This document shows positions 55,106-64,000 of a stretch of DNA of 64,000 nt, piece after piece (the stretch's first letter is position 1; each line of letters starts with the position of its first letter). Below the pieces are notes generated by a model. It made no database searches and was not told the origin of the DNA. It saw nothing but the letters and a program-made list of their open reading frames with translations. A program made the translations under genes and the position numbers. This DNA comes from Symsagittifera roscoffensis (Eukaryota; Xenacoelomorpha; Acoela; Convolutidae): the NCBI RefSeq assembly GCF_963678635.1, contig NC_087064.1, positions 36,465,716 to 36,529,715 of the forward strand. The letters are read 5' to 3'.

Positions 55106-55941
55106 ATCGACTTGATTGGTCAGATAGCTCACAGAACGATTGAAATAAAGAGTACCTGAACCGAGTTTTGCTTTTACCAATGTTTTCCCAGATATTGCGA
55201 AAAAACTGCTGGTGTCAGGGCAAAACCTTGAATATTTCGAGTGCCTTTTAAGATCTATGAATCTTTTTATAGACCTTTGGACATTATAACTTTACGAATG
55301 AAAGGACATCAAGAATGGTCTAAGAATCAGTTTTAAGCAAAGAATTTGCATGACCCTATTAGGCTGCCTTAAAAAAGTAGGAAGAAAAGGAAAATAGGAA
55401 AAAAAACCAACGAGTTGACAATCGAATTTCTTCATAAAACGGCACGTTTTTTCCAGTTAAAAAATATCAGCAGTTTTGGCACCCAATTTTTAACAAAAAC
55501 CACAGAAGATGAAACATTTTTAAAGTTTGAAATTGAGACACCATTATCTTTCAGACAGTTAAAATAGCTCGGTAAAAATTTTCTATTAAAAAGTCAAATC
55601 TTTTATTTCATTATCTAATTGCTCAATTGATAATTAAAAAAACTGCTCAAAAAATGGTCTGAAAAAAGTAAAAACAGTAATAAAATGAAATGCTCATCTG
55701 TGCTTTTTAAAATTTGAAACTGGTTGAGTATCTGATCAATCCAAACTTTCAGAAGCCCAGAGATTTTTTGGACCTCAATAAGTTTAAAAGAGCACTTCCC
55801 GTTCGTAAGCAGCCAAGAAGTTATGTTCGAAAAATCATTCCGGAGTTCTTTTTAAACCAAATAAGAAAATTACAATTCACCGCCATTATTCTTATTCAAT
55901 TGTTTGTTTTTAAATTTTTGAGCTATTCTTCATTTTTATCC
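55106..55941. other. No feature seen
   Basis: AT-rich spacer. The frame at 55714-55965 has no family resemblance. Confidence 0.4.
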
Positions 55942-55959
55942 CGGGTTGAGGTGTTCGAC

Positions 55960-56200
55960 TCATGATTCGACCGACACGGTCGAACGGGGTCCAATTTTCG
56001 TCGCAAATTAAGACGATCAAATGATGACTATAGTCGAACAAAGTCGAATCATGAGTCGAACACGGTGGAATCATGAGTCGAACAGGGTCGAATCATGTGT
56101 CGGGTCGAATCATGAGTCGAACAGGGTCGAATCAGGAGTCGAACAGGGTCGAATAGGTTCGAATTATTGTCGAACAGGGTCGAACAGGGTTGAATTTTGA
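55960..56200. repeat. GTCGAA subterminal array, left
   Basis: About a dozen copies of (A)GTCGAA(C/T)(A/C) with ATGAGTCGAACAGGGTCGAA as the commonest longer unit. Confidence 0.85.
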
Positions 56201-56240
56201 CACAAAGACCCAACGCACAAAGTCGCAACATATCTGTACT

Positions 56241-56386
56241 GTGTCGCGCAAAACCGAGCAAATATTTCGGTCGCACAAAGTCGCAGCATACTCATCATGA
56301 GTCGCAATGGTCGCAACATAACTTATTTGGGTCGAGCAAAGCAGCAACATATCTTGTTTGGGTTGCACAAAGTCGCATAAAGTTTC
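56241..56386 (+). repeat. 146 bp direct repeat flanking the captured block, left
   Basis: GTGTCGCGCAAAACCGAGCA through GTCGCATAAAGTTTC, repeated almost exactly at 59853-59999 on the other side of the captured block. Confidence 0.88.
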
Positions 56387-56421
56387 TGCGACTTTGTGCA
56401 ACCCAAACAAGATATGTTGCT
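56343..56421. repeat. Perfect 35 bp hairpin at the capture junction
   Basis: Arms 56343-56377 and 56387-56421 (AGCAACATATCTTGTTTGGG ... inverted) are exact complements around a 9 nt loop TAAAGTTTC. It ends 4 nt before the captured block begins. Confidence 0.92.
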
Positions 56422-56425
56422 ACTT

Positions 56426-59400
56426 TGACAAAAAAACATACAGACAATGACAGAGTGGCGAAAAAAATTGTACACGAGGAGGACGTTGGTGACGGACCTA
56501 CATACAGCTGGTTGGCGTGTCGAGGATGCACACAACTAATTTACATAAAACTGATTGAAACCAATTCTGGGACGTGATTTTCTCAAGAAATTAGGATACT
56601 GGATGACGCAGGAGCGCTATGACAGCAAGGACACGACGAAGGGTAAGATTATCGAAAGATCTTCGGATGAGTGCGAACTGAGTCATTTTAGCTAACAAAT
56701 TTAAATGTTTTTTCACTGTTGAGAACAGCAAGTAACTTTCCAGTACGCTCAAATATTTACCGAAATTTTTATGGGAATCAGGCATATAAAAAAAGCCTAC
56801 TAAAACCCGGATAATAAATTCGTATCTCCAGATGTTTTTAAGTTTATGCGGGATCAATATTTTTGTATCAAACTCTCATTATATTCTACTGTCCTAAGCA
56901 ATCGATTCGCAAGAATAGCTACCAAAACGCAAACATTGATACAACCAAGAATTGCATTGCTCAATAGACTACTCGGTCCGACAACAATTCACTGTGGTTC
57001 TCACTGGCACTAATTATCAAAGAAAATCACTCTAATTTTGGCGCCAATATGTCTGCAACTGCAAAGTAAACAATTTTTTTGGCGCCAAAACGTGTAAGCT
57101 GCAAATTTTTTCGCTCAAAATCTTAAAGTGTCACTTAAGATTGTAAACGATCGCCGTTAAATTTTTGATTGCCGCACTTAATATGTTGAAATTTGTTCAA
57201 ATATTCGGCACTGTTGAACAAAGTTTTCATTTTCGGCACTGTTGTATTTCGGCACTGTTGTACTGCCCCCTCACAGATTGTATTGAATCCAGTGATCAAA
57301 TTCTACAGCAGCTTCAATATTATAGAGGGAAGGGCCACAGGAACGTATCAGTCCCAGACGGGATACCATGAGCTGACTGACATGCCGGCTATATTTTTGC
57401 ATACATAAGAGAAAATTCTTTCGGGATTACACGGTACGTACTGCTTGTTGGACAATATTTTTGTAATCACGAACTCTGATCTATAAATTCCGATGTTTGT
57501 GATAAGCTCCTTAAAAATCTCACAATTACAACTGGACTAAATTAAAACCAAGTTTCCTTTTTTTTCTCTAAAATTCCTGATTTCAAGGATGATTTGGACA
57601 ACATAGACTGGGAAATTAAGCAAAAGTTTTTACATAGACCAAAAAAAACTGATCAGAGATATCTTCTATGAAATTACTTATGTTTGGTTTTAAAAACTTG
57701 CCAGTTTTTCCCGGGTCTTAAAATGCCAGTTTTCAACATCTGGACTAAGTTTTTCAAACTGCGTGAAATTGTAAGAAAAACAGCTGAACTTAGCAAAATT
57801 GCCACACTGAAAAATTCAATAATATCGCTTAGATTGTTTCAAATCTCACTAACATCTTTTTCCTCTAAAAGCTAGTGCAGATGGTGAAAAATGGCATCTT
57901 CGGACACAGAAAAACTGGAAAAATCTTTAAAACCAATATAAATGACTACATAGAGGGGAGCTATGATCATTTGCGAAATATTTTAAATTTTCAGTAAATG
58001 TTGTCCAAAATCATCCTTTAAAACTGGCATTTTAGAAAGAAAAACCTGAATTTGCTCTTAGTTTTGAACACTAGTGTACATTTGTGTAATGTAGATAATC
58101 GACCAAATAAACTTTTAACAGTTTTTCAAAGATGGCTAGAGTTGGTCAAACAGCAACATATTCAAATCAACGATATTTTATATGAAAAAAGCATGACAAG
58201 CAATTTTTCTATACTATGAACTTGCACGATAAGCATTTTTCCATACTATGAAATTGTATGACAAGCATTTTTTTTATTAATGAAAGTACAAAAAGTTTTG
58301 TTTCGAAATTTGTATTTCATCCGAAACACTAACCAAGGGTTTTTTGTCTTAAGAAAACCCAGAGTGTAACTGGCAGTTACCACGCAGATAAGCTGCATTT
58401 GGTGATTTTAGACATGAAAGTTAATTTTAACATTTTCACTTGGAAGCATATACGAAAAGTAAAACGTTTTGTATATGGCTACTTAATTTTTAGTTTGATT
58501 GGTTTTTTTAATGACCAGAAAGCTTCAAAAGAGGCAATTAGACCAAAAATGTTCATTAAAAGTTTTTCAAACCCTTTAAGAAGTATTTTTTCCATAGACT
58601 TCATATATGAAACTGTATGATAAGCATTATATTCTATGGACGTCAACCCTTGTACATATCTTGCTATGTGCTAATTTTACTTTTTTTTCTGCTTGAATAC
58701 AGACAAGTCTAATAGCGCCCTCCCAATCTATTTTCAGTCAATAACTTTGCTTGTTTTTGTTTAATTTTAATTACTACTTTATCAGATTGGAAGCAGTTTG
58801 TTATGATTATTGTTACCTACGAACTGGGTGGGGATGTAGAGAAGTCCCTTGATGAAGTGGCACCTCTTTGAAACCATCAGAGAAATGGTCACAGCCGGGT
58901 TAATATGACACCCCGAGGTGGGTCCAATGATGTGAATCAGAGTCATGATGATAGCTGCGAAGGTTAGCCCGGGCGCTATGAGATTGTCAATTTCGTCACC
59001 CATTGCCTGCTTGTTTTCGGCGCCGACGATGTTGAGCAACCCGACAAAAATCATGATGAAAGTTCCGAAAAACTCGGCAAAAACAGCACGCCAAAGTCGA
59101 CGATCTTTCAGCGCCCACGGTATTTGCAGGAGATTATCAACCGCATGTTTTCTATGATAACCCATGGTTTTGAAGTTCTTTAACGATGAAACAGATTAAG
59201 ATATTTTTTGTTGATAACTGATAAGTTATATCGGTTAAGTCAAACAAATTTTTGTACCAAGTCTCCTCAAAGTAAACAAAGAGTCGACGTATAAACGAGC
59301 CGAGTTAAATATCGATGACTTCTTGAACTTGTTCAGATTTGTGTTAATGTTTTCACGCTTTAGCTCAGAGGTCGGCCGTAAAATTCTTCTGAAAATATGA

Positions 59401-59855
59401 AGCAGAACTACGCTTTGAGCTGAAGTTTGTTACAATCTGTAATTTAAGAAGCAAACATGTTTGATCGTCCCGAATTGTATCAATAAATTATCATCAATAC
59501 ACACAAATTATCCAAAAAATGTGTTAAAAGTGGTACCATTTTTTACTATTAAAATTGACTGGCAGTTATTTAAAGGTTGGTGTACAGAACGCACGATCGT
59601 CAGTCATATGAACAATGGCACACCGCTTTGGCTTCGTATTGGTACAATAACTTGACCTGACAATTTAAGAGAAATCGCGGCTCAAGAGTTGTGCAACCAG
59701 CAAGTTCAATAAATTTATTCCAATTCGAAGGAAAGATTTCACATTATACCTCAATGCACACAAGCTGTGCATATTCTAATTCCAAGCAGTAAGACTGGGA
59801 ATTGTTAGTTTAATTTATGCGGAAAACATGTATTCAAGCCGTTGTTCACGTGGTG
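56426..59855. repeat. 3.4 kb segmental duplication, captured copy
   Basis: Matches 49714-53159 with only scattered single-base changes, a 2 bp deletion near 56681 and a deletion of about 15 bp near 57974. Same orientation as the parent. It includes the duplicate exon 1 at 59165-58817. Confidence 0.92.
58817..59165 (-). pseudogene. Duplicated aquaporin exon 1 inside a transposon-like unit
   Basis: It encodes the same residues 1-116 as exon 1 at 52469-52121 with no amino-acid change, and keeps the same ATG and donor site. It lies upstream of the gene on the same strand within the 3.4 kb duplicated block 56426-59855. No exon 2 or 3 follows within the copy, because the block ends before the exon 2 acceptor. 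It could be a dead gene fragment that still carries its promoter region, or an alternative first exon splicing across to 49694. The translation alone would give only two membrane helices and one half-pore loop. Confidence 0.85.
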
Positions 59856-59999
59856 TCGCGCAAAACCGAGCAAATATTTCGGTCGCACAAAGTCGCAGCA
59901 TACTCATCATGAGTCGCAATGGTCGCAACATAACTTATTTGGGTCGAGCAAAGTAGCAACATATCTTGCTTGGGTTGCACAAAGTCGCATAAAGTTTCT
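59853..59999 (+). repeat. 146 bp direct repeat flanking the captured block, right
   Basis: Partner of 56241-56386; it starts within the GTG shared with the end of the captured block. Confidence 0.88.
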
Positions 60000-60239
60000 T
60001 CGGTCGCGCAAAGTCGCAACATACCCATTTTGAGTCACAATGGTCGCAGCATACCCAATTTAACTTGCAATGGTCGCAAGATACACATTTTGAGTCGCAA
60101 TATTCGCAACATAAGTTCGCGACATCCACCTGGTTAATCCCCACCAAGAATTAAACTTATCAAGTGCTTCAATAAATACCATATGATAAATTTAATTGGA
60201 GAGCAATCTTTGACGCCGCACGAGCAAAGCGAATTCCCG

Positions 60240-60490
60240 GTGAAAACGAAAAGTTTGTGATAAAGTCGAACAAAGTCGAACAATGTCCGGTAAAGCCGAA
60301 CAAAGTCGAATAAAATCGAACAAAGTCGAACAATGTCCGGTATAGTCGAACAAAGTCGAAGAAAGTCAAACAAAATCCGGTAAAGTCAAACAAAACGAAA
60401 ATGGACATCGTTCGACTCAAAAGACAAAATCGGATACCGTTCGACTGAAAAAAATGAACACGGACATTGTCCGACCGTTTTGGCCGAATC
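60240..60490. repeat. GTCGAA subterminal array, right
   Basis: AAAGTCGAACAAAGTCGAAC and AATGTCCGGTAAAG units, about a dozen copies of GTCGAA(C/T/G), changing toward the tip to TCGAC(T) forms. Confidence 0.82.
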
Positions 60491-60512
60491 ATGAGTCGAG
60501 CACCTCAGCCCG

Positions 60513-62488
60513 CGATGTTCGTGATTGGATTACTACTTTTGTAAAATAGGCGATTCTACTATATTCCAGCTTGAACGTAAGATTGATTAGTCATTAATTT
60601 ACGTAGTACAGCAAACAAAGGGGTCGAGCTCAGCATAGATCAAGTTTGGGAGCTATCGTCCCTCCAATGCCAGAAACCAAATTTGGCAAAATCGGCGAAC
60701 CCCTCTCCCCCATCGGATCTAAGGAAGCTAATGTTACGAAATTCAGAGGAGCGACGCTAGAGATGATTTGACACTTGGGGGCAGGTGATAACGGTCCCCG
60801 GAAGTGTAAATGGTCCTGTCAGAACTCGGAAGCTAGCGGCGGCAATGGGCTCAAATTTTAATATGTTGCAGGCCTAGTTGGCGGAAGCTTAAGTTTGCAA
60901 CCGCAAACCCCTAGGAACTCCACTTTTTATTTTATGTCCTAGGCAAAAAAACCCACCCCTAATTTTCGGAAATCAATTCTCGGCCTCCAGTGAACGCAGA
61001 GAGCTGGCAAAGTTAGTGATAGGTAGTCCCAAAACACATCTTGTCTTATAACCTGAACTAATTCCAGCAGGTGGATCGAAAGCTATAAGCACTTGAAACA
61101 ACACCCCCTTAGACCGGAAATAGACAATTTACGCAAAATAATGGACAGTGGCATGATGTTTTTATTGCAGCAGTCGACATAAGATACTAATTCCGAAAAA
61201 AGACCCCTTATCAGTAAAAACCCTCCAGCGACTCCTTCCAAAGTTAATAGCTGTTTTCCGGAAAATGTCAAAATGGACCTTAGAAATGGTAGCTAGGAAC
61301 TTGGTAGTTAGGACCCCCACGGGTTTGTGAACCCAAATATGGAATTGACCCCATTTGACCTCTGAGTGACCTTAAGTTGACCTTTGGGGCGTTATGATCC
61401 CAAAATTGCAAAAAAACCAAATTAACTCCGGAAAGTGGCGTATTTGCCAGCCGAAGCCCTAGAAATGATAATGGGTCACCTTTCTAATAATTGGGAGAAA
61501 ACTTGTTAAATTGGGAACTAGAGCAGAGGATGATGGTGATATAGTTTTTTCATTGCAACCATGGAGTAGTAGAGTTAATTCAAAGTGGACTCGGTAAATA
61601 TTGGGTTCGGTTTAGCTTGGCAAATGATCAATTGATAACAACTCAACTAGACTAAAAAAAGTAGTACCAGAGGAAATTGTTAGTACTAGGACCGCGGCAA
61701 GAGAATTAAGTCTCCTAATTAGTATGAACGGACGGGGAATTTATTTGGTTTCCCGGAGGTGACTTTTTGGTTCAATTTGGCCCCCAATAGGCAAACTACG
61801 TTCCCCTGTTAGCTAGAAGGTCGGGATTGGAATAAAGTACAGATAGAAATTTTAGATACCTGAAATGACTTAGCTACCCATGAAAAGGGTCTTACCCTAC
61901 TCTTGTGAGGTCGGAACGTTAACGGAATAATTAAAATAAAGACCTTGGAGAGTTACTGAGTAAACATAGCATGGTTTGGAGTTGAGTTGAACTCGAGGAC
62001 TGAAGTCATTGAGGTTAGGGTTTAGTTGATTAGAATCGTTTGACATTTGTTTGCTTGGTCAAAAAGTGACACCGACCGTATACCTGGTATCTAATAAGCG
62101 TGAAAAGATTAATAAAAGAAATCGAACTCTGCAGGTGGCAGTGTTGACAGGGGAGGGATATAGTCACAAAACATGCGTGGTTGGGTGATTTAAGCGGATG
62201 TCAGGACTGATAGGGAATGGCGTGACTCAATTGAAACTAAGTGTAAAGAAAGATAAGGAATTGGACGGTTCCGGAGAGCTTTTAGGAGTCGAAACTGTGT
62301 GTAGTTACTATTGAAAGTAGTTGGTTCTCAGTCAGAGCAGAGAGCAATTGATACTGAGATAGAGTATAGTTGGTTCTCAGTTAGTTAGAGAAAACAATTT
62401 TTGCTAGTGAATCGAGTTGTTGGTTCTCGGAGTGGGAGAACAATTATAGTAGAAACTGTAGTTAGTTGGTTCTCATCAGAGATTCTCT
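60513..62488. other. Gene-less region of more even base composition
   Basis: GC is higher than elsewhere and T/A runs are rare from about 60600 to 62500, but every frame is closed by frequent stops. GTTGGTTCTC occurs about five times between 62315 and 62475. No LTR, primer site or protein remnant recognised. Confidence 0.45.
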
Positions 62489-62515
62489 AGAGAGAGAGAG
62501 AGAGAGAGAGAGAGA
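62489..62515 (+). repeat. (AG)n microsatellite
   Basis: About 13 AG units, preceded by TTCTCT so that the left edge can fold on itself. Confidence 0.95.
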
Positions 62516-63109
62516 ACAGTTTAGTGTTAGTGGAGTTAGTTGGAAGTTAATTGCAATTAGGCAGTTGTGCTGATAAACCGCGGACCCTTTCCTTTTAATT
62601 TGATTATTAGATTATACCCTGGCCACTCAGAGCCTTCTGTAATTAGACGTATGTTCATTTGATTTAAAACACAATAGGAAATTCTTGAGTAGACAAGACA
62701 GCTTGAATAGCAATACACCAGGAGGGGGCAAGCAACATAATACAATGCAGAATAGTTGCCACCAACTTAACCATTCGGGATTATAGATAGTACTGAATCT
62801 CGGTCGCCCCGCTGAATTCACCACTCCAGGGACCACTTTGCGGTGTCGTTGAGAAGAGAGAATGAACCTAGAGAAGCAATCTCCCTATTCTACAACTTTT
62901 TTTCGCAAATACTTTCTCAAAGTTTAGAATAGTCGGGTCCCTATCGTAATTTAACTATTAATTTCAAATTCAAAAATCCATTCAATTATTGTAATCCTTT
63001 ACTTGAACATACTTAGCTACTAAAAGAAGGGAGCTACGGATGACCACTTGACTAGCATAAAGCTCGAGTAGCATGAAAGTATTAAAACAAGAAAATGCAT
63101 CATCTATCC

Positions 63110-63440
63110 TATATGATCTCAGAAATACAAAAAATAAGAACAATCCGTTCAATTTGAAACTTCCATTTCTGAGAAATAGAAATGTGAAAATAAGCAAACA
63201 ACAAGCGAAATAAACTTTGAAAGCAAGTGAACATCCACCCTCCTCCCAAATCTGCTAGGAGGGAGGATGTTAACTGGCTCAACTTCGAGAAACACAAAAC
63301 AACAAGAATATTCCGTTCGAATTGAAACTTGCTTTACTGAGAATTAGAAACTGAAAGTGAACAAACAACATGCAAATGAAATTTTAAAGCAAGTTAACAT
63401 TTGTCCCCTCCAAATCTGTTTAGGAGGAGGATGTTGACTT
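63110..63440. repeat. Two diverged tandem units of about 180 bp
   Basis: Unit 1 from about 63122 and unit 2 from about 63298 share A(A/C)AA-AAGAA, ATTCCGTTC, TTGAAACTT, TGAGAA, AAGCAAGT(G/T)AACAT, CCAAATCTG and GGAGGATGTT(A/G)ACT. A third partial echo (GGAGGATCTTAACTTGG) is at 63552. Confidence 0.65.
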
Positions 63441-63576
63441 GTTTAAATTTAGCTCTGAGTTGGATATTTCTACCCAATCAGAATAGAGCAATTTACAGGC
63501 AGCGGTCTGTACAATTTTGAATAAAGAGCATTTAGATTGAAGGCTGGGGTGGAGGATCTTAACTTGGTCTTTTGAT

Positions 63577-63663
63577 TGGGGGCGGGAGGCGGAGGAGGGG
63601 TGAAGGAGGGGGAGGAAGGTTGAAGGGAGGGGAGGGGAGGGGAGGGGAGGGAAGTGGAAGCGG
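63577..63663 (+). repeat. G-rich purine tract
   Basis: Almost pure G/A, with GGGAGGGGAGGGGAGGGGAG at its core. It has at least four runs of three to four G, so it can form a G-quadruplex on the + strand, and as a purine tract it can form a triplex. Confidence 0.85.
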
Positions 63664-63797
63664 GTGTTTTGTAGGACGTTAATTTGATCCAAATTTTACA
63701 TCACATAAATTAAGATTTTGTGTTTCGATTTTGAGCCAGTCGATACGATTTTCAGTTTAAAAATTTTTATGCTGGTCGAGTTTTATGCTAGTCGATC

Positions 63798-63826
63798 GCT
63801 TAAAGACCGAGACTAGGTCTTTAAGC
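63798..63826. repeat. Perfect 11 bp hairpin
   Basis: GCTTAAAGACC and GGTCTTTAAGC separated by GAGACTA. No T run follows and there is no gene nearby. Confidence 0.8.
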
Positions 63827-64000
63827 AGGCCACAGTGTAAAAATTCAATAAAACTAAATTTATATTAAAGGAAGATTCGAATAGGAAGCGGTTAGAACAT
63901 TCTTAACTTCGCTGAGAAACCTTGAAATCAGTGTTTTTGATCTAAATAAACGGCGGTATTACATCTTTCAACCTTTCAATTAAGTTTGTTTATCGAGTCA

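Larger units (their letters stand above)
55942..60512. mobile_element. Transposon-like unit carrying an aquaporin exon
   Basis: The left end CGGGTTGAGGTGTTCGACTC plus ATGATTCG and the right end read on - as CGGGCTGAGGTGCTCGACTC plus ATGATTCG form inverted termini. Just inside each are GTCGAA(C/T)-type arrays (55960-56200 and 60240-60490), then GTCGCA(A/C)-type arrays (56210-56400 and 59853-60120). The centre 56426-59855 is copied host DNA from the aquaporin locus. No transposase is seen. I found no clear target-site duplication. Confidence 0.75.

Noticed and set aside
52249-59157. 70-codon + strand frames opposite aquaporin exon 1 and its copy
   Set aside because: Shadow frames of the real exon; composition follows the antisense of the membrane helices.
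55960-60490. GTCGAA/GTCGCA arrays as a CRISPR array
   Set aside because: Units are short and overlapping with no fixed spacers, and the genome is eukaryotic.

Overview
This is a window of eukaryotic, AT-rich, very transposon-dense DNA. The two real genes are split by GT-AG introns of up to about 9 kb, and the proteins match animal families, so an animal is the best reading, probably an invertebrate. The sequence alone does not tell me the phylum.

Two host genes can be assembled exon by exon. (1) Viperin (RSAD2), the antiviral radical-SAM enzyme, is on the + strand in four exons between 6,969 and 18,993. All introns are phase 0 and the protein is 339 aa. (2) A classical MIP-family aquaporin is on the - strand in three exons between 52,469 and 48,848. 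It is 292 aa with both NPA boxes. No other host gene could be supported, and I recognised no tRNA or rRNA gene.

The rest is repeats. From 1 to 6.9 kb there are decayed repeats, a BED-finger-like ORF relic and two foldback MITEs. Viperin intron 1 (7.2-16.6 kb) holds a MITE 7 nt past the exon 1 donor, an array of GGATTCCGC motifs, TA-flanked foldbacks, a hairpin-ended repeat family and a dead MULE transposon. From 19.5 to 43.5 kb lies one very large element of about 24 kb. It has inverted arms of about 5.4 and 4.3 kb, motif arrays at both tips, nested tandem duplications and a set of small ORFs that match no family I know. A second, inverted MULE end sits at 44-45 kb, and three near-tandem copies of the hairpin-ended repeat lie at 46.8-48.5 kb.

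At 55.94-60.51 kb a transposon-like unit with matching inverted ends and GTCGAA/GTCGCA subterminal repeats contains a 3.4 kb, nearly identical copy of aquaporin exon 1 with its upstream and intron sequence. It looks like a recent gene-fragment capture. The last 3.5 kb has no recognised gene and ends in tandem repeats and a G-rich tract.

The best candidates for undescribed biology are the 24 kb long-armed element and the aquaporin-exon-capturing element next to the parent gene.
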